DNA of 13,380 nucleotides from Treponema sp. (lineage in GTDB: Bacteria; Spirochaetota; Spirochaetia; Treponematales; Treponemataceae): assembly GCA_017617145.1 (NCBI GenBank), contig JAFZWX010000007.1, positions 1-13,380 of the forward strand. The letters run 5' to 3'. Of the stretch, positions 7,020 through 13,380 are shown one piece after another. Within the stretch, counting starts at the first letter, position 1, and every line of letters begins with the position of its first letter. Under the pieces are notes generated by a model, which made no database searches, was not told the DNA's origin, and saw only the letters and a program-made list of their open reading frames with translations. The translations under genes and the position numbers were made by a program.

Positions 7020-10000
7020 ATGTTCAGATTCAACAACGGAATTTTAATAACAAATGATAATTGTATTGGCTGTAATTATTGTATTTCGCAATGCTCAATA
7101 ATGGGAGCCAATATTTCGACAACAAGAAACGGAAAAAAAATCATAGCCATAGATTCCGACAAATGTAATCACTGCGGAAAATGTATTGCACTTTGTATTC
7201 ATAATGCCCGTGAATATCTTGATGATTTAGATGATTTCTTTGAAGCGCTGAAAAACGGTGAAAAAATTTCTTTAGTAATTGATCCGAGTTTTTATTTTAC
7301 CTTTGGTGATCTTGCTCCTAAAATCACAGGATATTTAAAATCACTTGGCGTTGATAAGGTTTATGACAGTTCCTTTGGTTCTGAAATAAATATTTGGGCA
7401 ACTGTTAAATATCTTAAAGATAATTATGAAAAGCCTGCAAGCGAAAAAGCTTTTGTTGTAAATAACTGTCCTGCTTTTATAAATGTTGTCGAAATGAAAT
7501 ATCCGCAACTAATGAACAAAATTATACCCGTTCAGTCTGGACCACTTTGTACTGCAATTTATGCTCATAAATATCTTAAGGACACAAACAAAATTGCATA
7601 CCTTGGACCTTGTATTGCAAAAAAAGATGAAATTATTTCAAAAAACACTCATGAAAATATAAATTATAATTTAACTTTCCATCATATCTGGACAAAAATT
7701 AAAGATAATAATTTTTCAAACGTTGAACCATATTATTCAGATATCAAACCTGTTGGATTTGGCCGCTTTGTAATAAGAACCGGTTTTTATAAAACAATGA
7801 TTTCGCGCTTTTTCTCTGTAAAAGATATAAGCATGGTTCACAGTGGTGCCGGTGACCCTACTTTTAAACGCATTTTAATGTATACAAATCCTGAATATAA
7901 TAACCTTCAGCCACTTCTTGCCGAAGTATATGCCTGTAACAAAGGCTGCTTTGAAGGTCCTGGAACGGAAACAAGCTGTCACAAAGATGGCGAAAACTTT
8001 TCGCGCTTTTTAAAAGAGTTCAAAGAATATTTTGATAGTTTTGGTAATGCTACAACCGATTATATTGAATCAACTAAAAATCTCTATGCTTGTTTTAAAG
8101 ATTTTGATAGTGATGATTTTAAGCGTGAATTTACAGAACGATACATACAACCATACCATATTTCTGATTTTGTTTATGACGATATATTTAATTCAATGCT
8201 CAAAACTACTGAAGAAAAACGTCATATTGACTGCGGTATGTGTGGATATAAAACCTGTAAAAACATGGCAACTGCAATCGCCTATTCTTATACAAAAAAA
8301 GAAAACTGCATTCACTATATGAATGATGAAATGAAGCACAGGCTTTACACCGACGCAGTAGCTAATTGTCCTAACCGCGATGCCTTTATAGAAAAAGTTA
8401 CACAGGTTATTGAACAGAATCCGGGCAAAAAATATAGACTTTACTGTGGTGATATTAACAAATATAAAGTTATTAATGAGCTTTATGGAACAGACATTGG
8501 AGATGCTGTTTTACGAACAATCAGTACAAAACTAAAAGAAGTTCTTGGTCAAAATGCCTGGTATGCACGAATTACAAGCGGACAGTTTGCTTTCTTTATT
8601 GAAGAAACAATTGAAAATATTCAAAAAATAATGAACTTAAAATCCTTTGATTGCACATCTCTTGGTATTAACTATCCTATAACAATGCGTTTTGGTTTTT
8701 ACAGCATGCAGGAAAATACAGAAGAAGAATACAATGCGATGAATATGATTAACTCTGCAATTCTTGCAATGGATTTGCGTATAACACAACAGGAAAATAC
8801 TTATAGTGGCTTTACACAAACTCTTAAGCAAAAACAACATGACGAAGCAAAGCTTTCTACACTTATGAAATCTGCGCTTGATAATAATGAGTTTGTTCTC
8901 TGGTTCCAGCCACAGTATTCTACAGCCTCAGGAAAACTTGTTGGTGCCGAAGCACTTTGCCGCTGGATAAATAAAGAAGGTCAAATCATTTCTCCTTCTA
9001 TTTTTATTCCGGTTACAGAAAAAAACGGTTTTATACGATATCTTGATAAGGAAATCTGGCGTAAAGCTTTTAGCATGATAAGACGCTGGATTGATGAAGG
9101 CTTTGATCCGGTTCCAATTTCTATAAATATTTCTCGAGTCAGTCTTGAATCTGAAGGAATATATTACACAATAAAATATCTTAAAGATGAATACAAAATT
9201 CCTCCAGAACTTGTTCACTTTGAAATTACAGAAAGTGCATATATTGGCGATGAAGGAACCTTTTTGCAGCGAATTAACCAGATAAGAAGTCTTGGCTTTA
9301 AAATTGCCATGGATGATTTTGGAAGCGGATATTCTTCACTCAATTCACTAAAGGATATTCCAATAGATATCATCAAGCTTGATATGGGTTTCTTAAATAA
9401 TAGTAATCTTTCAAATAATAACACAGATCCGGTTCAGACAAATCGCGGTGGTACAATTATCAGTTCTGTAATTCACATGGCACAAAAACTTAAGTATATA
9501 ACTGTTGCCGAAGGTGTTGAAAAGCAGGAACAACTGCAATTCCTTAAGAGCATTGGCTGTGATATTATTCAGGGATTTTTGTTTGCAAAACCAATGCCTG
9601 AAAATGCATTTATTGAAATTTTAAAAGAAAAAGATAAGCAATTTGAATTAAAGACAGAAAAGATGCAGCAGGGACAATTTGAAATTGCACGCTTTATAAA
9701 TCCAACAACACAGGAATCTTTTGTATTCGATCATTTTGTTGGCGCAGCCCTGATTGTAGAATATAATCCCGAAAAAGCACATACAACAATTCTGCGTACA
9801 AATAATCAGGCAAAAGAACTTTTTGGTGTTGCAGACAGGCCATTTGATGTAATTAATAATCTTTTCTCAAGGTTTACGCAATCAGTTAATGGTAAGCCAC
9901 TCAAAAAAGCATTTGAGGAAGCCGGTAAAACAACTGATGAAGTCAAATGCGAAGTTCGAATTCATAATTTAACAAAGCATGATGTAAAACACATTAGAGC

Positions 10001-10106
10001 TCACTTGTGGCAAATAAACACAAACATGCGTACTTATGTTGTTTATATTTTGTTTGAAGATATTTCTGAATTCAGATTATTGGAAGAAAGTTTGGATAGG
10101 AAATAA
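7020..10106 (+). CDS. Sensory [FeFe]-hydrogenase-like / degenerate GGDEF / EAL / PAS fusion (predicted c-di-GMP phosphodiesterase)
   Basis: This 1028-residue multidomain protein has GGAG at 7008-7011, eight bases before the ATG. Domains in order: two [4Fe-4S] ferredoxin motifs (C15/18/21/25, C49/52/55/59); an [FeFe]-hydrogenase large-subunit domain (about 82-330) keeping all four cysteines that hold the H-cluster (C150, C198, C306, C310); and a further [4Fe-4S] motif (C405/408/413/430). Next come a GGDEF fold (441-600) whose signature is TSGQF at 519-523, so no cyclase activity, and an EAL domain (603-868) with a full catalytic set: E644, N703, E735, D765, D766, K786, E831, Q851. A PAS-like tail follows (about 900-1020). 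The proton-transfer cysteine of true hydrogenases is Asn149, fitting the sensory (group C, cyclase-linked) hydrogenases rather than an H2-producing enzyme. Predicted job: hydrolyse c-di-GMP in response to H2 or redox state (inference). Confidence 0.88.
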   Translation: MFRFNNGILITNDNCIGCNYCISQCSIMGANISTTRNGKKIIAIDSDKCNHCGKCIALCIHNAREYLDDLDDFFEALKNGEKISLVIDPSFYFTFGDLAPKITGYLKSLGVDKVYDSSFGSEINIWATVKYLKDNYEKPASEKAFVVNNCPAFINVVEMKYPQLMNKIIPVQSGPLCTAIYAHKYLKDTNKIAYLGPCIAKKDEIISKNTHENINYNLTFHHIWTKIKDNNFSNVEPYYSDIKPVGFGRFVIRTGFYKTMISRFFSVKDISMVHSGAGDPTFKRILMYTNPEYNNLQPLLAEVYACNKGCFEGPGTETSCHKDGENFSRFLKEFKEYFDSFGNATTDYIESTKNLYACFKDFDSDDFKREFTERYIQPYHISDFVYDDIFNSMLKTTEEKRHIDCGMCGYKTCKNMATAIAYSYTKKENCIHYMNDEMKHRLYTDAVANCPNRDAFIEKVTQVIEQNPGKKYRLYCGDINKYKVINELYGTDIGDAVLRTISTKLKEVLGQNAWYARITSGQFAFFIEETIENIQKIMNLKSFDCTSLGINYPITMRFGFYSMQENTEEEYNAMNMINSAILAMDLRITQQENTYSGFTQTLKQKQHDEAKLSTLMKSALDNNEFVLWFQPQYSTASGKLVGAEALCRWINKEGQIISPSIFIPVTEKNGFIRYLDKEIWRKAFSMIRRWIDEGFDPVPISINISRVSLESEGIYYTIKYLKDEYKIPPELVHFEITESAYIGDEGTFLQRINQIRSLGFKIAMDDFGSGYSSLNSLKDIPIDIIKLDMGFLNNSNLSNNNTDPVQTNRGGTIISSVIHMAQKLKYITVAEGVEKQEQLQFLKSIGCDIIQGFLFAKPMPENAFIEILKEKDKQFELKTEKMQQGQFEIARFINPTTQESFVFDHFVGAALIVEYNPEKAHTTILRTNNQAKELFGVADRPFDVINNLFSRFTQSVNGKPLKKAFEEAGKTTDEVKCEVRIHNLTKHDVKHIRAHLWQINTNMRTYVVYILFEDISEFRLLEESLDRK

Positions 10107-10121
10107 ATGGAATTAATGTGC

Positions 10122-10187
10122 CAAAAATATTCTGTCGTCCCGCAAACAGAACGAAAAGGAAGTTTGCGTGCCGCCAGAATATTTTTG
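10122..10187. terminator. Stem-loop terminator between convergent genes
   Basis: A perfect 12-base stem, CAAAAATATTCT (10122-10133) with AGAATATTTTTG (10176-10187), encloses a 7x7 internal loop and an inner perfect 7-base stem CGCAAAC/GTTTGCG (10141-10147 / 10162-10168) with a 14-base loop. It fills the 98-base gap between the convergent stops at 10106 and 10205. T-runs close the stem on both strands, so it can work in both directions. Confidence 0.7.
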
Positions 10188-10204
10188 TCATATATAGTTT
10201 CATT

Positions 10205-10780
10205 TTATGCCGGAGTATAAACTACTGCAAGAATCTTTGCGTTATTCTCACCATAACTATGAACATGATGAGCAACAATTGATTCATAATAAATTGAATC
10301 ACCTTTGTCTAACAGATACTTGTCTTTTCCGTATATGATTTCAACCTGACCTTCAAGAACATAAATGAACTCTTCGCCTTCGTGAGTTGAAGTTTTTATT
10401 TCTTCTTCAGAACTTGGGAAAATATCAATTACAAAAGGATCCATGTGGCGACCTGCTTTGTCTTTAGCAAGTGTATAAAAGTCAAGGTCAGAATTGATTG
10501 CGTTTCCTCTGTCACTGAAGCGTGTTACTTCTTTTTTTTCTGCAGCCCGTGAAACTACAGGACCTAGGTTTTCGTCGTCGTCCATAAAAGTACCAAGACG
10601 AACACCAAGTACACGTGCAATTTTAATAAGCGGAGTAAGGTTTGGAACAAGGCTTCCGTCTTCTATACTTGAAATTTGTTCTACACTTAGATTTGTACGT
10701 TCACTAACATCTTCTATACTGAGCTTGCGGTTTTCGCGAACCAGCTTTACCTTTGCACCAATTTTATTTTTTTCACTCAT
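10205..10780 (-). CDS. XRE-family HTH-cupin transcriptional regulator
   Basis: In this 191-residue protein, residues 7-62 are a HTH_3 DNA-binding domain with the usual LSVEQISSIEDGSLVPNL pattern. Residues about 112-188 are a cupin barrel with HEGEEF (133-138) and HHVH (171-174), likely metal or ligand contacts. Such HTH-cupin proteins sense a small ligand and control neighbouring metabolic genes; here the neighbour upstream is the 2-oxoacid:ferredoxin oxidoreductase operon on the same strand. The start is supported by AGGAG five bases before the ATG (CTCCT at 10786-10790 on +). A 101-base gap holding paired palindromes separates it from the gamma subunit gene, and no strong promoter is evident in the gap, so read-through transcription is plausible. 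In other anaerobes I associate this family with CoA ligase and 2-oxoacid oxidoreductase genes, which fits but does not prove its target. Confidence 0.88.
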   Translation of the reverse strand: MSEKNKIGAKVKLVRENRKLSIEDVSERTNLSVEQISSIEDGSLVPNLTPLIKIARVLGVRLGTFMDDDENLGPVVSRAAEKKEVTRFSDRGNAINSDLDFYTLAKDKAGRHMDPFVIDIFPSSEEEIKTSTHEGEEFIYVLEGQVEIIYGKDKYLLDKGDSIYYESIVAHHVHSYGENNAKILAVVYTPA

Positions 10781-10795
10781 GATTTCTCCTTATAT

Positions 10796-10881
10796 GAGAT
10801 TCCCGCGTCAAGCGCGGGAATGACAGATTGTCATTGTCGTTATTGACATTATGTCATTGTCGGGCTTGACCCGACAATCTC
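10796..10881. repeat. Inverted pair of 30-base palindromic units with compensatory stems
   Basis: Two 30-base units, 10796-10825 (read on -) and 10852-10881 (read on +), share the frame TGTCATT-stem-CTTGA-stem-AATCTC. Each folds into a perfect 9-base hairpin with a 5-base loop. The variable six stem bases are CCCGCG/CGCGGG in one and GTCGGG/CCCGAC in the other: three changes, all compensated. The 26-base spacer repeats TGTCATTGTCG (10829-10839) from the second unit (10852-10862). They sit between the gamma subunit and the regulator gene. Confidence 0.85.
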
Positions 10882-11433
10882 TTACTTGATTTTGTATTCT
10901 TTATTGTAAGCTGCCTCTATCGTAGCAATATTAATCGGATTAAACTTCTTATTGCGCTCGCTTATTGCTTCGTCCAGGGCAAACTCAAAGGGTTTTGGAC
11001 CGCTTATCATGCCGGGAATTACCTTTGCAAGACAGCCAAGAACTACCATGTTTGCACCGCGAGGGTTGTTTGTTTCTTCTGCCATTTCGTTACAAGGAAG
11101 GGCCAGAACTCTGATATCCTTGCGCTCTGGTTCAATATCAATAAGGCTTGAATTGTAAATTAAAAGTCCACCTTTTTTAAGAAGTGGTTCAAACTTTGTC
11201 ATACTTGGCTTATTAAGTGCAACTACAACATCAGGATTTTCGATTACAGGAGAAGCAACTTCTTCATCACTTACAATTACAGAGCAGTTTGCAGTTCCAC
11301 CGCGCATCTCAGCCCCGTAGGATGGAATATGTGAAACAAACTTATCTTCGCTCATTCCTGCAAGTGTAAGAATCTTTCCGGCAAGAATAACTCCCTGACC
11401 ACCAAAGCCTGCAAAAATTATTTCTGTTGTCAT
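10882..11433 (-). CDS. 2-oxoacid:ferredoxin oxidoreductase gamma subunit
   Basis: This 183-residue protein is the gamma (CoA-binding) domain subunit of the KOR/VOR/POR family, which converts 2-oxoacids plus CoA to acyl-CoA, CO2 and reduced ferredoxin. It has the opening motif GFGGQG (9-14), PSYGAEMRGG (37-46) and NNPRGANMVVLG (141-152), all standard for this subunit, and the length is typical (about 180). It is the last of the oxidoreductase genes, 16 bases after the beta stop. A G-rich ribosome site (CCCCC at 11441-11445 on +) lies seven bases before the ATG. Substrate preference is taken from the alpha subunit. Confidence 0.92.
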   Translation of the reverse strand: MTTEIIFAGFGGQGVILAGKILTLAGMSEDKFVSHIPSYGAEMRGGTANCSVIVSDEEVASPVIENPDVVVALNKPSMTKFEPLLKKGGLLIYNSSLIDIEPERKDIRVLALPCNEMAEETNNPRGANMVVLGCLAKVIPGMISGPKPFEFALDEAISERNKKFNPINIATIEAAYNKEYKIK

Positions 11434-11449
11434 ACTAATTCCCCCACAC

Positions 11450-12238
11450 CTATTTGTTTACGACACCGGCAACCGGACTTGCTGCTTCCGGAACATTGCC
11501 TGCCGGTACATCACGGAAAACTCCAAGCGGATAATATGGCTCCATGGCATCCTTTACCCAGTCTGCAGCAATTGTTGGTGCAACACCCCAGTTTGTCGGA
11601 CACATAGAAAGAACTTCAACAAAGCTGTAGCCCTTACCTTCCTTCTGGTATGTGAGCGCCTTTTTAATTGCAGCCTTTGTCTGATTAATATGCTTTACAT
11701 CGTAAACTGCACAGCGTTCAATATATTTTGGTTCAACAAGTGTATTCAAAAGCTCACAGGCACGAATAGGATATCCGACATCATTTGCATCGCGGCCATA
11801 AGGTGAAGTTTTTGTTACCTGGCCAACAAGAGAAGTTGGTGCCATCTGACCACCAGTCATTCCGTAAATTGCGTTGTTTATAAAGATTACTGTGATATTT
11901 TCGCCGCGGTTTGCAGCATGAACAGTTTCGCCCATACCAATTGCAAGAAGGTCTCCGTCTCCCTGGTAGCTTATAACAAGCTTGTCGGGATGAACGCGCT
12001 TCATACCTGTTGCAACAGCTGGAGCACGACCATGAGCGGCTTCGCAGGAATCTACGTTTATATAATTATAAGCGTAAACAGCACAACCAACAGGCGCTAC
12101 AAGCAAAACATCACTTTGAATATTCATTTCATCAATTACCTGAGCAATGAGCTTATGAACAATTCCGTGTCCACAGCCGCCACAGTAATGAGTCTTATTA
12201 TCTTTCATTGATTTAGGAAATTCGTATTTTTTAGACAT
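11450..12238 (-). CDS. 2-oxoacid:ferredoxin oxidoreductase beta subunit (thiamine diphosphate)
   Basis: This 262-residue beta subunit carries the catalytic cofactor thiamine diphosphate. The N-terminal YCGGCGHG holds C19, C22 and H24. GDGD (93-96) with NNAIYGMTGGQ (121-131) is the metal/diphosphate-binding motif, and PVGC (49-52) is a further conserved cysteine. Its ATG overlaps the end of the alpha gene by 8 bases, a sign of translational coupling. The C-terminal segment PLGVFRD with a short Ala/Val-rich tail is usual for VOR/KOR beta chains. It should act as a soluble complex with alpha, gamma and delta, reducing ferredoxin, or run in reverse as a CO2-fixing synthase. Confidence 0.93.
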   Translation of the reverse strand: MSKKYEFPKSMKDNKTHYCGGCGHGIVHKLIAQVIDEMNIQSDVLLVAPVGCAVYAYNYINVDSCEAAHGRAPAVATGMKRVHPDKLVISYQGDGDLLAIGMGETVHAANRGENITVIFINNAIYGMTGGQMAPTSLVGQVTKTSPYGRDANDVGYPIRACELLNTLVEPKYIERCAVYDVKHINQTKAAIKKALTYQKEGKGYSFVEVLSMCPTNWGVAPTIAADWVKDAMEPYYPLGVFRDVPAGNVPEAASPVAGVVNK

Positions 12239-13289
12239 AGCTCTTTACCTTCTCAATAATTGCATCTACTTTAGGAATGATTCCACCAGGCTCGCCGTAG
12301 AAATCAACATCACTTGGTTTGTGACCGCAGTAAAGCTTAACATCCTGAACCATCTGTCCCATAGACATTTCTACAGTAAGAACTTTTTTTGCTTTTGAAC
12401 AGGCAGCTTCAATTTCTTTCTGCGGGAACGGCCACAAAGTAATTGGTCGGAACAAGCCTGCTTTTATTCCCTGTTCACGAAGCATTTTTACTGCTTTTTT
12501 ACAAACGCGTGCTGCAGTACCATAACCTGTAAGAACAACATCTGCATCGTCGCACATAAAGGTTTCGCTCATTGTTTCGTTTGCCTGAATGTTTTCGTAA
12601 TTTTCAAAAAGTTCTTTTGTATGCTTATTCAAATCATAGTCATCGCCGTTCAAGCGCAAAGAAAGTGCAATGTTATTTTCGCGGTCTGCAGTGCGACCTG
12701 AAAGAGCCCAAGGCTTTGCAGGGAACTCTTTTACATATTCAGGAAGAATACAAGGTTCACTCATTTGTCCAAGGTAACCGTCACCCAAAATCATACAAAC
12801 AACGCGGTATTTATCTGCAATTTCAAATGCTTTTACTGTGTAATCTGCCATTTCCTGAACAGTTCCAGGAGCAATAACTACAACATGATAGTCTCCATTA
12901 CCACCACCTCTAGTTGCCTGGAAGTAGTCCCCTTGAGCACCACTAATATTTCCAAGACCCGGGCCACCACGCATCATATTTACGATAACTGCTGGAAGCT
13001 GAGCACCTGAAAGATATGAAATTCCTTCCTGTTTCAAAGAAATTCCAGGTGAAGATGAAGAAGTCATAGCACGGGCTCCAGCTGCACTTGCACCCATAAC
13101 CATATTTATTGCTGCTAGTTCACTTTCTGCCTGTAAAAAGCAGCCGTTTTCCTGTGGAAGACGTTTTGCCATGTAAGCCGGAATTTCGTTTTGTGGAGTA
13201 ATTGGATACGCAAAATAAAAGCGGCAGCCTGCACGTATAGCGGCTTCTCCAATTGCTTCGTTTCCTTTCATTAATACTTTATTTGCCAT
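12231..13289 (-). CDS. vorB: 2-oxoacid:ferredoxin oxidoreductase alpha subunit, VorB-like
   Basis: This 352-residue alpha subunit has the N-terminal LMKGNEAIGEAAIRAGCRF pattern, YPITPQNE (28-35) and the loop TSSSSPGISL (75-84). Length and wording match proteins annotated as 3-methyl-2-oxobutanoate (2-oxoisovalerate) dehydrogenase subunit VorB, so branched-chain 2-oxoacids are the likely substrates. 2-oxoglutarate (KorA) remains an alternative because the two families are close. The ATG is two bases from the stop of the delta gene (13291-13293) and its end overlaps the beta gene, so delta-alpha-beta-gamma form a tight operon. Codon choice is richer in G+C than in the signalling genes, suggesting strong expression. 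Confidence 0.9.
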   Translation of the reverse strand: MANKVLMKGNEAIGEAAIRAGCRFYFAYPITPQNEIPAYMAKRLPQENGCFLQAESELAAINMVMGASAAGARAMTSSSSPGISLKQEGISYLSGAQLPAVIVNMMRGGPGLGNISGAQGDYFQATRGGGNGDYHVVVIAPGTVQEMADYTVKAFEIADKYRVVCMILGDGYLGQMSEPCILPEYVKEFPAKPWALSGRTADRENNIALSLRLNGDDYDLNKHTKELFENYENIQANETMSETFMCDDADVVLTGYGTAARVCKKAVKMLREQGIKAGLFRPITLWPFPQKEIEAACSKAKKVLTVEMSMGQMVQDVKLYCGHKPSDVDFYGEPGGIIPKVDAIIEKVKSYV

Positions 13290-13290
13290 A

Positions 13291-13380
13291 CTACTCTGCC
13301 TCTATTTCAATTACGCAATCAGGACACATTGTTGCACAAAAAGCGCAGGCAATACAGTTTGCCTCATCTATACAAACAGG
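13291..13380 (-). CDS. Ferredoxin-like delta subunit of the 2-oxoacid oxidoreductase (C-terminal part)
   Basis: An open frame enters from the right edge and stops with TAG at 13291-13293, one base before the alpha ATG. The 29 visible residues include NCIACAFCATMCPDC, a [4Fe-4S] C-x2-C-x2-C-x3-C-P motif, then VIEIEAE. An earlier cysteine three residues from the edge belongs to the preceding cluster. This is the usual end of the small two-cluster delta subunit (VorC/KorD type) that passes electrons to ferredoxin. The start lies outside the window. Confidence 0.88.
   Translation of the reverse strand, partial: PVCIDEANCIACAFCATMCPDCVIEIEAE

Noticed and set aside
7020..8320. Catalytic H2-producing or H2-consuming [FeFe] hydrogenase
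   Set aside because: The proton-transfer cysteine is absent, the L2/L3 motifs deviate from catalytic forms, and the chain continues into c-di-GMP signalling domains.
8329..8820. Active diguanylate cyclase in the fusion protein
   Set aside because: The GGDEF signature is TSGQF, lacking the residues that bind metal and GTP for catalysis.
10796..10881. Insertion sequence or attachment site
   Set aside because: There is no transposase or integrase gene and no target duplication visible; the units are short palindromes.
10791..10881. Separate promoter for the HTH-cupin gene
   Set aside because: TTGTCG and CATAAT on the minus strand are 18 bases apart but weak and lie within the repeats; not enough to call.

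Overview
The window looks like a chromosome segment of an anaerobic, fermentative, host-associated bacterium. My best guess is a gut or rumen spirochaete of the genus Treponema. The reasons are the low and uneven G+C, ferredoxin-linked 2-oxoacid metabolism, a soluble fumarate-reductase-like enzyme, a sensory [FeFe]-hydrogenase-like protein, and a membrane GGDEF protein typical of this group. This assignment comes from gene content and recognised protein styles, not from a database search.

Left part (1-2584, + strand): the end of an operon for a soluble, NAD(P)H-linked fumarate-reductase-type flavoenzyme. It holds the C-terminus of an FAD/NAD(P)-binding electron-transfer subunit with a [2Fe-2S] site, an iron-sulfur subunit with one [2Fe-2S] and two [4Fe-4S] motifs, and a flavoprotein that keeps the fumarate/succinate active-site residues. 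No membrane anchor gene follows. A palindromic repeat sits at the convergent junction with the next gene.

Middle (2589-10200): AT-rich signalling genes around a CoA ligase. A membrane diguanylate cyclase (- strand) is divergent from an ACSF2/YngI-like acyl-CoA synthetase (+). Then comes a two-gene unit: a FIST-domain sensor and a 1028-residue fusion. The fusion runs 2x[4Fe-4S], [FeFe]-hydrogenase H-cluster domain, [4Fe-4S], degenerate GGDEF, intact EAL, PAS-like. This fusion is the most striking item: a predicted c-di-GMP phosphodiesterase controlled by a hydrogenase-like redox or gas sensor. The window therefore encodes both a predicted maker and a predicted breaker of c-di-GMP.

Right part (10205-13380, - strand): a 2-oxoacid:ferredoxin oxidoreductase operon, in transcription order delta (partial, ferredoxin), alpha (VorB-like), beta (thiamine-diphosphate subunit), gamma. 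It is followed by an XRE-cupin regulator. VorB similarity suggests branched-chain 2-oxoacids as substrates. Together with the acyl-CoA synthetase, this could serve branched-chain fatty acid uptake or production.

The intergenic DNA is informative. Two genes (4057 and 5884) have a -10 box so close to the ATG, with no Shine-Dalgarno, that leaderless mRNAs are predicted. Two intergenic spots carry inverted pairs of small palindromes sharing GTCATT...AATC ends, one pair with fully compensatory stem changes. Two further intergenic stem-loops share a core motif. No tRNA, rRNA, CRISPR array or transposase was seen.
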